Source of the DNA: Nonomuraea sp. SBT364 | GTDB taxonomy: Bacteria; Actinomycetota; Actinomycetes; Streptosporangiales; Streptosporangiaceae | NCBI RefSeq assembly: GCF_001083785.1 | Contig: NZ_LAVL01000015.1 | Coordinates: forward strand, 1 to 64,000 | Direction: 5' to 3' | Length of the DNA stretch: 64,000 bases | In this document: positions 24,290 to 32,961 of the stretch, piece after piece | Numbering within the stretch: position 1 is the stretch's first letter | Layout: each line of letters begins with the position of its first letter | Notes under the pieces: generated by a model | Seen by the model: the letters and a program-made list of their open reading frames with translations, nothing else | The model's database searches: none | Told to the model about the DNA's origin: nothing | Program-made: the position numbers and the translations under genes

Positions 24290-26011
24290 ATGAGATATCA
24301 CGTGCTCGCCTGCGACTACGACGACACGCTGGCCACGCGCGGACGGGTCCACGAGCACACCGTCCGGGTCCTGGAGCGGGTTTCCCGCTCGGGCAGGAAA
24401 CTCCTGCTGGTGACCGGCCGGGAGCTCGACGACCTGCTGTCCGTCTTTCCGCACGCCGACCTGTTCGACCTGGTGGTGGCCGAGAACGGCGGGCTGCTCT
24501 ACGACCCCGGCGAGCGCACCAGGGAGCCGCTGGCGGAGGCGCCGCCGGCCGAGCTGGTCGACCGGCTGCGCGCGGCGGGCGTCACGCCCCTGGGCGTGGG
24601 GTCGGTGGTCGTCGCCACGCGCGAGCCGTACGACGCGCAGGTGCACGAGGTCATCCGGGAGCTGGGCCTGGAGCTGCAGGTCATCAGGAACAAGGGCGCG
24701 GTGATGGTGCTGCCGCCCGGCGTGAACAAGGCCAGCGGCCTGGCCGCCGCCCTCGACCGGCTCTGCCTGTCGCGGCACAACGTGGTGGCCGTCGGCGACG
24801 CGGAGAACGACCACGCCTTCCTGAGCGCGGCCGAGTGCGGCGCGGCCGTGGCCAATGCGGTGCCGGCGCTGCTGCGCCAGTGCGACCTGCCGCTGGGCCG
24901 GGAGGCGGGCCACGGCGTCGTCCAGCTCGCCGAGCTGCTGTTGTCGGGCGAACTGGACCAGATCGACGTGCCGCGCCACGACGTGCTGCTCGGCCACGGC
25001 GACCAGGGCGAGGCGCGGCTCACGCCGTACGGGACGGGGCTGGTGGTGGCGGGGCCGTCGGGCAGCGGCAAGTCCACGGTCACCACCGCGCTGCTGGAGC
25101 GGCTGGTGGAGAGCGACCACCAGTGCGTGGTGATCGATCCGGAGGGCGACTACGCGGAGTTCCCCGGGACCGCGGTGCTGGGCGAGCCGGACCGGGCGCC
25201 GGCCGTCGACGAGGTGCTGCGGCTGCTGGAGTCGCCCCGGCACAGCGCGGTGGTGAACATGATCGGGATGCCGCTGCGCGACCGGCCCGCGTTCTTCGCC
25301 GAGCTGGTGCCGCGCCTGGTCTCCATGCGGGCCAAGCTCGGCCACCCGCACTGGGTGGTCGTGGACGAGGCGCACCACCTGATGCCGGCCGAGGTGCAGG
25401 AGGTGCCGGTCAAGGACGTCCGCGACCTGGGCGCGATGGTGCTGATCACCGTGCATCCCGAGGCGTTGAGCCCGGCGGCGCTGAACCTGGTGGACGGCGT
25501 GATCGCGGTGGGCCCCGAGCCTGGTGACACGCTCGGCGCGTTCGCGGACGCGCTCGGCCGGCCCGCGCCCGCCATCGAGGGCGAGGGGGACGACGGGAGC
25601 GTCGTCCTGTGGCGCACCGCGCTGGACGCCGCCCAGCGGGTCCAGCCCTCGCCGGCCCGCGCCGAACGCACCCGCCACCGCCGCAAGTACGCCGCGGGCA
25701 CCATGTCGAAGGACAAGAGCTTCTACTTCACCGGCCCCGAGCAGCGGCTGAACCTGCGGGCGCGCAACCTGCACACGTTCGTGGAGCTCGCCGAGGGCAT
25801 CGACGGCGACACCTGGGCGTATCACCTGAAGCGGGGCGACTACTCGGCCTGGATCCGCGACCGGCTCGGCGACGACGAGCTGGCCGGCGAGGTCGAGGCG
25901 GTGGAACGGGACGAGCCGGACGACAGCCTGAGCCGGGTGGTCGAGCTCATCGACCGGCGCTACACGCTGCCGGCCGAGCCCACCCGGTACGACCCCGACC
26001 ACGACGACTGA
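24290..26011 (+). CDS. Fusion protein: HAD-IIB phosphatase + HerA/DUF87-like P-loop ATPase + C-terminal helical domain
   Basis: 573 residues in three parts. Residues 1-215 are a Cof-type HAD phosphatase: LACDYDDTLA (DxD nucleophile), LLVTGRE, VVAENGGLLYD, NKASGL and VVAVGDAENDHAFL. Residues about 240-460 are an ATPase: Walker A VVAGPSGSGKSTVTTAL, CVVIDPEGDYAEFP and Walker B WVVVDEAHHLMPAE, resembling HerA/FtsK-type DUF87 proteins. Residues about 475-573 hold a Lys-rich segment followed by a helical domain (FVELAEGIDGDTWAYHLKRGDY). ATG 24290 starts the HAD domain directly; an in-frame ATG at 24113 would add 59 residues of low-quality sequence. No SD is evident. The combination of a sugar-phosphatase fold with a DNA-pump-like ATPase has no obvious known role. 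Confidence 0.8.
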   Translation: MRYHVLACDYDDTLATRGRVHEHTVRVLERVSRSGRKLLLVTGRELDDLLSVFPHADLFDLVVAENGGLLYDPGERTREPLAEAPPAELVDRLRAAGVTPLGVGSVVVATREPYDAQVHEVIRELGLELQVIRNKGAVMVLPPGVNKASGLAAALDRLCLSRHNVVAVGDAENDHAFLSAAECGAAVANAVPALLRQCDLPLGREAGHGVVQLAELLLSGELDQIDVPRHDVLLGHGDQGEARLTPYGTGLVVAGPSGSGKSTVTTALLERLVESDHQCVVIDPEGDYAEFPGTAVLGEPDRAPAVDEVLRLLESPRHSAVVNMIGMPLRDRPAFFAELVPRLVSMRAKLGHPHWVVVDEAHHLMPAEVQEVPVKDVRDLGAMVLITVHPEALSPAALNLVDGVIAVGPEPGDTLGAFADALGRPAPAIEGEGDDGSVVLWRTALDAAQRVQPSPARAERTRHRRKYAAGTMSKDKSFYFTGPEQRLNLRARNLHTFVELAEGIDGDTWAYHLKRGDYSAWIRDRLGDDELAGEVEAVERDEPDDSLSRVVELIDRRYTLPAEPTRYDPDHDD

Positions 26012-26085
26012 CGGCCCGGGGGCGTGAAGGGGGACGGGACGATCGGCTGACGGCCCGGGGCGTGAAGGGGGATGGGACGATCGGC
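26009..26085 (+). repeat. Tandem duplication of about 38 bp
   Basis: Copy 1 (26009-26047) and copy 2 (26048-26085) are nearly identical, differing by one missing G and one C/T change. The first copy starts with the TGA stop of the HAD-ATPase gene, and the second again begins TGACGGCCCGGGG. It lies in the short gap before the sigma factor gene; the repeat contains GTGAAGGGGGA. Confidence 0.75.
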
Positions 26086-26121
26086 GGAGTAGGGGTGTAA
26101 GCGACAGAAGGGACACCCCGA

Positions 26122-26727
26122 ATGACCGCGCCCCCCGAGGTGAGCGACCCCCCGGTCGCGGCCGACGACGCGGCCGTGATCAAGGAGTCCGTACGGGAGC
26201 CGGAACGGTTCGCGGTCCTCTACGACCGGTACGTCGAGGAGATCTACCGCTACCTGGCCGCCAGGCTCGGCCCGGAGGCGGCCGACGATTTGGCCGCTGA
26301 GACGTTCCTGACGGCCTTCCGCAAGCGGCACACGTTCGACCCGGCGCGCGGCGGCGTCCGGCCCTGGCTGTACGGCATCGCCACCAACCTGGTGGCCCAG
26401 CACCGCAGGGGGCTGTCGCGGATGCTCGCGGCCTTCCGCCGTGCCCCGTCGCTCGAGACGTTCGTGGCAGGCCCCGAGGAGCGGGTGCCCACCCGCGTGG
26501 ACGCCGCGGGCGCGCGAGGGCCGCTCGCGGCGGCGCTGGCCGCCCTGCCCTCAGGTGATCGCGACGTGCTGCTGCTCGTGGCCGTGGCCGGGCTGAGCTA
26601 CGAGGAGGTGGCCGCCTCTCTCGGCATCCCTTACGGCACGGTCGGCTCCCGGCTGCACCGCGCCCGCAAGAAGGTGCGGGCCGCGCTCGGCGAGGTCAAC
26701 CCAGTGATCGGAGACTCGAATGGATGA
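26122..26727 (+). CDS. RNA polymerase ECF-type sigma factor
   Basis: 201 residues. Region 2 spans about residues 30-95 (FAVLYDRYVEEIYRYLAARLG, AADDLAAETFLTAFRKRHTFD, RPWLYGIATNLVAQHRR) and region 4 residues 135-195 (ALPSGDRDVLLLVAVAGLSYEEVAASLGIPYGTVGSRLHRARKKVR). ATG 26122 is preceded by AGAAGGGA. It overlaps the next gene by 8 bp and heads a three-gene operon whose second member has an anti-sigma-like layout. No promoter consensus can be assigned. Confidence 0.88.
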   Translation: MTAPPEVSDPPVAADDAAVIKESVREPERFAVLYDRYVEEIYRYLAARLGPEAADDLAAETFLTAFRKRHTFDPARGGVRPWLYGIATNLVAQHRRGLSRMLAAFRRAPSLETFVAGPEERVPTRVDAAGARGPLAAALAALPSGDRDVLLLVAVAGLSYEEVAASLGIPYGTVGSRLHRARKKVRAALGEVNPVIGDSNG

Positions 26728-27766
26728 CCTGTCCGCGGTGCGGGAGCTGCTCTCCCCGCCGGGGCCCTCCCGGGAGACCGTCGTCCGGGGCCGTGACCGG
26801 CTCCTGACGGAGATCGCCCACGAGCGCCCGCCAAGCCGGACGCCGCACGACCGGCCGGGACGGCGGGCGGTGCGGGCGGCACGGTGGGGGACGTTCGGGC
26901 TGGCGTCGGCGGCGGCGGCCGCGGCCGTCGTGCTCTCGTCCGCGCCGCCGGCCGAGCCCCCGCCCCCCGACGCCCGGACGGTCCTGCTGGCGGCCGCCAC
27001 GTCGGCCGCCCGGCAACCCGCCGAGGGCGCGTGGTGGGGCAACAAGCTCGTCAGAGGCGTACGGTTCCGCGACCCGGGTGACCGCTACACCCTGCAGCAG
27101 ACGGCCACCGAGGAGACCTGGCTGCCCACGGGCAAGATGACCGCCCCGCACTGGATCGTCCTGCGTTACCTGGGCGTCGAGCCGGCCACGCCGGAGGACG
27201 AGGCGGCCTGGCGCGCCGACGGCTCCCCCACCCGATGGTCGTACCCGTACGGCAACGGCGGTGGCCTCGGCGGCGACTCCTACGAGGTGGAGGCGGCGCC
27301 CGGCGAGGCCCGGTCCATCCGGCAGGAGGACGTGGACTGGCGGCTCCTGGCAGCCGGCAGGCCGCTGACCCGGATGGCCGAGCTGCCGGCCACCCCGGAG
27401 GGGCTGCGCGCGCTGCTCGGCCCCGGCACCGGGGAGCTGACGGCCAATCTGGGCAGCTTCGTCCTGGAGATGCCGGTGCCCGCCGAGACCAGGGCCGCCG
27501 CGTACCGGCTGATGGCCTCGCTGCCCGGCGTCACCGCGCGGGGCGAGGTGACGGACCAGCTCGGCAGGACCGGGCAGGCGATCGTGTACCGGGACCCGGC
27601 CGACGATCGCGACAAGCGCCTCATCTTCAACGTCGCGACGGGAGCCCCGCTCGCGCTGGAGACACTCATGCCCTCGGGCGAGCCGGCGCAGTTCACGGCC
27701 GTCGCGGAGAGCGTATGGACCGACCAGCTGCCCGACCTGCCCAACCCCGAACCGGAAGGTGACTGA
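26720..27766 (+). CDS. CU044_5270-type membrane protein, sigma-operon partner
   Basis: 348 residues. A cytoplasmic N-terminus of about 55 residues (MDDLSAVRELLSPPGPSRET) precedes one membrane helix (TFGLASAAAAAAVVLSS) and an extracellular C-terminal domain with Trp- and Tyr-rich segments (AEGAWWGNKLVRGVRF, MTAPHWIVLRYLG). Such proteins commonly follow ECF sigma genes in actinomycetes and are thought to act as their membrane partner; that role is inference. The start codon overlaps the sigma gene's last codons. Weak similarity in layout (WxxNxK/YWH...RDGSP..W.Y) to the next protein suggests both derive from one family. Confidence 0.7.
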   Translation: MDDLSAVRELLSPPGPSRETVVRGRDRLLTEIAHERPPSRTPHDRPGRRAVRAARWGTFGLASAAAAAAVVLSSAPPAEPPPPDARTVLLAAATSAARQPAEGAWWGNKLVRGVRFRDPGDRYTLQQTATEETWLPTGKMTAPHWIVLRYLGVEPATPEDEAAWRADGSPTRWSYPYGNGGGLGGDSYEVEAAPGEARSIRQEDVDWRLLAAGRPLTRMAELPATPEGLRALLGPGTGELTANLGSFVLEMPVPAETRAAAYRLMASLPGVTARGEVTDQLGRTGQAIVYRDPADDRDKRLIFNVATGAPLALETLMPSGEPAQFTAVAESVWTDQLPDLPNPEPEGD

Positions 27767-27767
27767 C

Positions 27768-28592
27768 ATGCGTAAGACGATCATGATGGTGGCTGTGCTG
27801 GCCCTGGCGGCGACGGCCACCCCGGCCCGGGCCGCCGAGTCCGAAGGCAAGTACTGGCACACCCAGACCCTGTTCACCATGACCCATCCGCGCAAGGTCG
27901 GCATCGCGCCGAACACGTACTGGGTGGTGGAGCGGCAGTTGAGCGAGTCGACGTCGGCGTTGAGCGGTGACCGCTGGGTGAGCTTCCGCGAGCTGGGCGC
28001 CAACCCGAAGAGCGCGGCCGACCGGGCGGCCTGGAAGCGTGACGGCTCGCCGGCCTCGTGGCGCTACCGGACCGAGGGCATGCTGGTGAAGCTGTCCACG
28101 GAGCCGGGCAAGGCCAGGGTGACGAAGAGCAAGCCGAGCGGGTTCATCCTGGGCGGTCGCAAGATGACCTACCAGGAGCTTCAGGCGCTGCCGTCGGAGC
28201 CCGCGGCGCTCAAGGAACGGCTCGTCGAGATCGTGCTGGCCGCCCCCGAGCCGCCGCGCCGGGAGGAGATCCGGCTGGGACATGAGTACGAGGGGCTCCT
28301 GCACGAGCTTCCGGTCACGGAGAAGGTGCGCGCGGCCGCGTTCACGCTGCTGTCGGCCGAGCCCGGCACGAAGGTGACGGACGCCGGCAAGAACCGCAAG
28401 AGGCTCACCACCACCGACGGCAAGGGCGACTGGCGGATGAGGCGCAGCGTGACCGTCGACACCTCGGCCATGCTGCTGGTCGGGGAGAAGCTGGACACCT
28501 GGATGGACGGCAAGCTGTTCCCGAACAAGACCTGGACGAAGGTCATCGAGTCGGGCTGGACCGACACGGCGCCCACTGTCACGAAGGGCTGA
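27768..28592 (+). CDS. Secreted protein related to the sigma-operon membrane protein
   Basis: 274 residues with a Sec signal peptide (MRKTIMMVAVLALAATATPARA). The mature part shares motifs with the preceding protein: GKYWHTQTLF, AAWKRDGSPASWRYRTEG and a PVTEKVRAAAFTLLS segment matching its PAETRAAAYRLMA segment. It thus looks like a soluble version of the extracellular domain encoded upstream, and may bind the same ligand. ATG 27768 lies one base after the upstream stop with AAGGTGA six bases before it, so the three genes form one operon. Function unknown. Confidence 0.7.
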   Translation: MRKTIMMVAVLALAATATPARAAESEGKYWHTQTLFTMTHPRKVGIAPNTYWVVERQLSESTSALSGDRWVSFRELGANPKSAADRAAWKRDGSPASWRYRTEGMLVKLSTEPGKARVTKSKPSGFILGGRKMTYQELQALPSEPAALKERLVEIVLAAPEPPRREEIRLGHEYEGLLHELPVTEKVRAAAFTLLSAEPGTKVTDAGKNRKRLTTTDGKGDWRMRRSVTVDTSAMLLVGEKLDTWMDGKLFPNKTWTKVIESGWTDTAPTVTKG

Positions 28593-28787
28593 CTCGGCCC
28601 GGATCGGCGGCCGGGATCCGGCGGAAGGCGATCGACTCGTACGGGCCGAAGCCGCCGGTCCGGTCGCCGGTCCGGTAGGGCGGGCCCACCGTGGCGGGGC
28701 CGAGCGCCGTCGGCCCGGCCTGCGGGCGGAACGGCGGCTCCAGGCTCTGGCCGCCGTCGTGGCGGTCCTCGGTGCCCGCTCGCACCG

Positions 28788-29447
28788 TCAGCTGAGCTCC
28801 GAGAAGCGCTCGATCTGGTCGGTGGTGCCGGACACCAGGATGATGTCGCCGTATGACAGCTCCGTGTCGGCCGTGGCGTAGGTGAACGCCTCGCCCTCCT
28901 TCTTGACCGCGACGACCGTGACGCCGTACTTGCGCCGCAGGCCGGACTCGCCCAGCGGGGTGCCCACGTACTCCTTCGGCGGATGGGTCTTGATCAGCGC
29001 GAAGTTCTGGTCCACCTCCATGTAGTCCAGCAGCCGGCCGCTCACCAAGTGCGCCACCCGCTCGCCCATGTCGAACTCGGGCAGCACGACGTGGTGCACG
29101 CCGACCCGGCTCAGGATGCGGCGGTGCTGCTGGCTGACCGCCTTCGCCCAGATGTCGTCGATCTCCAGCTCCACCAGCAGCGAGGCGGACAGGATGCTGG
29201 CCTCCAGGTCGCCGATCGCCACCACGGCACGGTAGAAGTCGGGCACGCCGAGCTGCTGGAGCGCGTCCAGGTCGGTGGCGTCGGCGGTGGCCAGGTGGGT
29301 GATGTGGCCCGCCAGCGCCTGCACGATCTTCGGCCGGCTGTCGATGGCCAGCACCTCGGTCCCCCTGCGGGTGAGCTCCAGCGCGAGCGAGCTGCCGAAC
29401 CGGCCGAGGCCGATCACCACCACGGGGTCATTGCTCTTCTCAGCCAA
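28788..29447 (-). CDS. trkA: TrkA/KtrA-type potassium channel regulatory subunit
   Basis: 219 residues. An N-terminal RCK_N Rossmann domain (VVVIGLGRFGSSLALEL at residues 9-25; acidic end of strand 2 in VLAIDSRP) binds NAD or ATP, and a C-terminal RCK_C domain starts about residue 140 (VDQNFALIKTHPPKEYVGTPL). It gates the TrkH/KtrB-type pore encoded just upstream; the two genes overlap by 8 bp. C-terminal domains of this type can bind c-di-AMP in some bacteria, which is not tested here. Confidence 0.9.
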   Translation of the reverse strand: MAEKSNDPVVVIGLGRFGSSLALELTRRGTEVLAIDSRPKIVQALAGHITHLATADATDLDALQQLGVPDFYRAVVAIGDLEASILSASLLVELEIDDIWAKAVSQQHRRILSRVGVHHVVLPEFDMGERVAHLVSGRLLDYMEVDQNFALIKTHPPKEYVGTPLGESGLRRKYGVTVVAVKKEGEAFTYATADTELSYGDIILVSGTTDQIERFSELS

Positions 29448-30798
29448 CGATCATCCGCTCCTCAGGTAGTTCGTAGTGCCGGGTCCGTTCCTTCAACGCC
29501 AGCGCGGAGCCGATCGTAAGCGGGCCGATCCTGCCCACGAACATCAGCAGGACCATCAGGACCTGACCGGCGGTCGTCACATCAGCGGTGATACCCGTGG
29601 ACAGCCCTGCCGTGCTGAAGGTGGCCACGACCTCGAACAGGACCCGGTCGAGGCTGTGCGGGGTGAGCACCAGCAGCACGTAGGTGCAGACCGCGACCAG
29701 GCCGGCGCTCATCATCGTGATCGTCACGGCCTGGCGCTGGGCCGACTCGGAGATCTGCCGGTGGCCGATGTTCACCTTGGACTCGCCGCGCAGCTCCGCC
29801 CACATGACGAAGGCCAGCAGCCCGAGCGTGGTCACCTTGATGCCGCCGGCGGTGCCCGCGCTGCCGCCGCCGATGAACATCATCAGGTCGGTGAACAGCC
29901 AGCTCGACGGGTAGAGCTGGCTGATGTCGACGCTGTTGAACCCGGCGGTACGCGCCATGGCCGACAGGAAGAACCCGGCCAGCAGCTTGCCCGAGTCGTC
30001 CAGGGCGCCCAGCGTGCCGGGGTTGCGCCATTCGGTGGCCAGGTAGACCAGCGTGCCGAGGATCAGCAGCACCACGGTGGCCACGACGGTGATCCTGGTC
30101 AGCACGCTCCACCTGCTCGGATGCCGCCAGGACTTCAGCAGTTCGAACACCACGGGGAAGCCGAGGCCGCCGACGGTGACGGCGGCGGCGATGGTCAGGC
30201 AGATCCAGGGGTCGGTGACGAAGCCCATGATGTTGTCCGACCAGAGCGCGAATCCCGCGTTGTTGAAGGCCGAAATTCCATGAAATATGCCCAGATACAA
30301 CGCATGCCCGAGCGGCTCGTCGTACCCCACCAGGAAGCGCAGCGTGAAGACCACGGCCGCGAGCGCCTCGCACACCAGGCTGAAGACGACGACCTTGCGC
30401 ACCACCTTGCGCATGTCGGCCATGGTCGGCGTCTTGGTCTCGGCCTGGGCGAACAGCCTCGCGCGCAGCCCCAGGCGGCCCGACACCAGCACGGTGAAGA
30501 CCGTCGCCAGGGTCATGATCCCGAGTCCGCCGATCTGCACCAGCCCGATGATCACCAGCTCGCCGAACATCGACCAGTGCGTAGGCGTGTCGACAATGAC
30601 CAGCCCGGTCAGGCAGACGGCCGAGGTGGCCGTGAACACCGCCGTCAGCCAGCCCGCCGACACGCCCTCGGTGGTCGCGAACGGCAGCGCGAGCAGCAAC
30701 GTGCCGACCAGCGCGGCCGTGCTGAAGCCCGTCGCGATGACTTGCGCGGGGTGACTGTAGCCGCCGAGTACGAAAGAGGCGGCTCGAACACGTCTCAT
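29440..30798 (-). CDS. trkH: TrkH/KtrB-type potassium transporter pore
   Basis: 452 residues with the four M1-P-M2 repeats of the SKT family. Selectivity-filter-like segments are seen in ATSAVCLTGLVIVD, FHGISAFNNAGFAL, MFIGGGSAGTAGGIKVTT and FSTAGLSTGI. ATG 30798 is preferred over an upstream in-frame start at 30873, because the hydrophobic domain starts there and GGAG lies about 11 bases upstream. It forms a K+ uptake system with the overlapping trkA gene. Confidence 0.9.
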   Translation of the reverse strand: MRRVRAASFVLGGYSHPAQVIATGFSTAALVGTLLLALPFATTEGVSAGWLTAVFTATSAVCLTGLVIVDTPTHWSMFGELVIIGLVQIGGLGIMTLATVFTVLVSGRLGLRARLFAQAETKTPTMADMRKVVRKVVVFSLVCEALAAVVFTLRFLVGYDEPLGHALYLGIFHGISAFNNAGFALWSDNIMGFVTDPWICLTIAAAVTVGGLGFPVVFELLKSWRHPSRWSVLTRITVVATVVLLILGTLVYLATEWRNPGTLGALDDSGKLLAGFFLSAMARTAGFNSVDISQLYPSSWLFTDLMMFIGGGSAGTAGGIKVTTLGLLAFVMWAELRGESKVNIGHRQISESAQRQAVTITMMSAGLVAVCTYVLLVLTPHSLDRVLFEVVATFSTAGLSTGITADVTTAGQVLMVLLMFVGRIGPLTIGSALALKERTRHYELPEERMIVG

Positions 30799-30919
30799 CA
30801 GGTGCGAGGCTCCAGCAGGGAAGCAATGAGATGGTCGAGGATATACGGCCCCGTCACGGTTCCGTATCGTCACCCGATTGCCAGGGAACTACCAGGAAGG
30901 ATGGGTAGTCTCCCTCTGC

Positions 30920-31792
30920 ATGAGCTGGCAGCGTAAGATCAATAAGGCGCTGGTCAGGTTCACCGGATTCCAGGTCAATCGAGTAGGGAACCAGGGGATT
31001 ACGAAGGCGCCGGCGCCCGCACCCGCGACGCCGGCCGAGGTCGAGATCCGGCCGCCGGCGGACCCCGCGGCAGACCGGTTGCTCTCCGCCCCCGTCTTCA
31101 TCATCTCGCCGGTACGATCCGGCTCCACCCTGCTACGCGCGATCCTCAACGCCCATTCGGCACTGCACGCCCCGCACGAGCTCCACGTGCGGCGCCTCAG
31201 AGTGGAGTTCGGCACGACCCTGGCCACCAAGGCGATGGCGGCGCTCGGCCACAACCAGGCCGACCTGGAGCACCTGCTCTGGGACCGGGTCCTGCACCGC
31301 GAGCTGGTGCGCAGCGGCAAGCGCTACATCGTGGACAAGACCCCGGCGAACGCCTTCGCCTTCGAGCGCCTCGCCGCCTGCTGGCCGGACGCGCGATTCG
31401 TCTTCCTGCTGCGGCACCCGGCCTCCATCGCGGCCTCCTGGCACGAGGCCAGTCCCGACAAGCGCGGCCCGGAAGAGGCCGCGCTCGACGCGCTGCGCTA
31501 CATGAAAGCCGTGCAACGGGCCAAGTCGGCGCTCCCCGGCCTGACCGTGCGCTACGAGGACCTCAGCGCCGAGCCGGAGAAGGTCACCCGCGAGATCTGC
31601 GAGTTCCTGGGCGTGGAGTGGGAGGCCGGGATGCTCTCCTACGGTGAGCAGACGGTGATCCAGAAGGGCCTCGGCGACTGGCGGGACAAGATCCGCACCG
31701 GCACCGTGCAGCCGGGCCGCGAGCTGCCGCCCGAGGAGTCCATCCCCGAATCGCTCAAGCCGATGTGCCGGAGCTGGGGGTACCTGCCGTGA
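30920..31792 (+). CDS. PAPS-dependent sulfotransferase
   Basis: 290 residues. The 5'-phosphosulfate-binding loop is FIISPVRSGSTLLRAIL near residue 60 and the 3'-phosphate-binding region FVFLLRHPASIAASW near residue 160, with a catalytic-base candidate His in LNAHSALHAPHELH. It transfers sulfate from PAPS to a carbohydrate or similar acceptor. The stop overlaps the start of a GT4 glycosyltransferase (GTGA at 31789), so a sulfated glycan or glycoconjugate is the likely product. ATG 30920 lacks a strong SD; the region upstream is shared with the divergent trkH gene. Confidence 0.82.
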   Translation: MSWQRKINKALVRFTGFQVNRVGNQGITKAPAPAPATPAEVEIRPPADPAADRLLSAPVFIISPVRSGSTLLRAILNAHSALHAPHELHVRRLRVEFGTTLATKAMAALGHNQADLEHLLWDRVLHRELVRSGKRYIVDKTPANAFAFERLAACWPDARFVFLLRHPASIAASWHEASPDKRGPEEAALDALRYMKAVQRAKSALPGLTVRYEDLSAEPEKVTREICEFLGVEWEAGMLSYGEQTVIQKGLGDWRDKIRTGTVQPGRELPPEESIPESLKPMCRSWGYLP

Positions 31793-32955
31793 AGATCCGC
31801 TACCTGATGCTGCACGCCTACGGCATGGGCGGCACCATCCGCACCGTGATCAACCAGGCCAACGCGATGGCCGGGGCCGGGCACGACGTGGAGATCATCA
31901 GCGTGGTGCGGCGCCGGGAGAAGACCCAGTTCGCCATCCACCCGAACGTCCGCGTCAGTGCGCTGGTCGACCAGCGGCAGGGCCGGCAGGCCGACTCGCT
32001 GCCGCGCAAGGCGTGGCGGCGGGTGCGCGGCAAGATCGTGCCGCGCGGCGAGTTCGCCGCCGAATACTTCACCGAGCGGGTGGAGAAGGCGGTCATGGAC
32101 TACGTCGCCGGGCTGGACCACGGCATCCTGGTCACCACCAGGCCCGCGCTCAACCTGATCGCCGCGCGCCGGGCCGGCAAGGGCGTGGTCAAGGTGGCCC
32201 AGGAGCACATGAACCTGACCGCCTACCCGGAGACCATCCGCAAGGACATCGCCCGCTACTACGGCCGCTTCGACGCGATCGCCGTGCTCACCAAGACGAA
32301 CCAGCAGGAATACCAGCGGATGCTGCCCGGCGCCAGGATCGTGCAGATCCCCAACGCCGTGCACAAGGTGGACCAGGAACGTTCCCGCCAGGAGAACCCG
32401 GTCGTGGTCGCCGCCGGGCGGCTGGTGCCCCAGAAGGGGTTCGACATGCTCATCCCGGCCTTCGCCGAGGTGGTCAGGGAGCACCCGGAGTGGCGGCTGC
32501 GCATCTTCGGCACCGGCCCGCGCAAGCCCCAGCTCACCGCCCGGATCGAGGAGCTCGGCATGACCGGGAACATCTCGCTCATGGGCCGCACCGACCGGCT
32601 GGACGAGGAACTGGCCGCCGCCTCGGTCTACGCGCTCAGCTCGCGGTTCGAGGGGCTGCCGATGGTGATGATCGAGGCCATGACCCACGCGCTGCCCATC
32701 GTGGCCTTCGACTGCCCGACGGGCCCGCGTGACGTGCTCACCGACGGCGTCGACGGGGTGCTGGTGCCGCCCAGGGACACCGAGGCGCTCGCGGCCGCGC
32801 TCAAGGACGTCGTCGCCGACCGCAGGAAGCGGCTGGAGATGGGCGAGGCCGCCGTCGTGACCTCCCGCGCCTACGGCCCCGACGTGGTGATGCCCCAGTG
32901 GGCGGACCTGTTCGCCGAGCTGCTGCGCGACGAACGGGTCGACCACCAGCGGTGA
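31789..32955 (+). CDS. GT4-family glycosyltransferase
   Basis: 388 residues in the GT-B fold. The N-terminal domain begins KIRYLMLHAYGMGGTIRTV and the C-terminal domain carries the donor-site pattern: VVAAGRLVPQKGFDMLI near residue 203, IFGTGPRKPQL, SSRFEGLPMVMIEAMTHALP (E-x7-E) and GPRDVLTDGVDGVLVPP. The nucleotide sugar is unknown. GTG 31789 overlaps the sulfotransferase stop, and the pair probably decorates a surface polysaccharide or teichoic-acid-like polymer. Confidence 0.87.
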   Translation: MKIRYLMLHAYGMGGTIRTVINQANAMAGAGHDVEIISVVRRREKTQFAIHPNVRVSALVDQRQGRQADSLPRKAWRRVRGKIVPRGEFAAEYFTERVEKAVMDYVAGLDHGILVTTRPALNLIAARRAGKGVVKVAQEHMNLTAYPETIRKDIARYYGRFDAIAVLTKTNQQEYQRMLPGARIVQIPNAVHKVDQERSRQENPVVVAAGRLVPQKGFDMLIPAFAEVVREHPEWRLRIFGTGPRKPQLTARIEELGMTGNISLMGRTDRLDEELAAASVYALSSRFEGLPMVMIEAMTHALPIVAFDCPTGPRDVLTDGVDGVLVPPRDTEALAAALKDVVADRRKRLEMGEAAVVTSRAYGPDVVMPQWADLFAELLRDERVDHQR

Positions 32956-32961
32956 CGGCGG

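Noticed and set aside
28579..28785. 68-codon minus-strand frame between the secreted protein gene and trkA (GPYESIAFRRIPA near its end)
   Set aside because: Could be a remnant of a carbohydrate-enzyme C-terminus, but there is no SD, it overlaps the preceding gene's 3' end, and no family could be assigned. Otherwise this 195-bp gap shows nothing.
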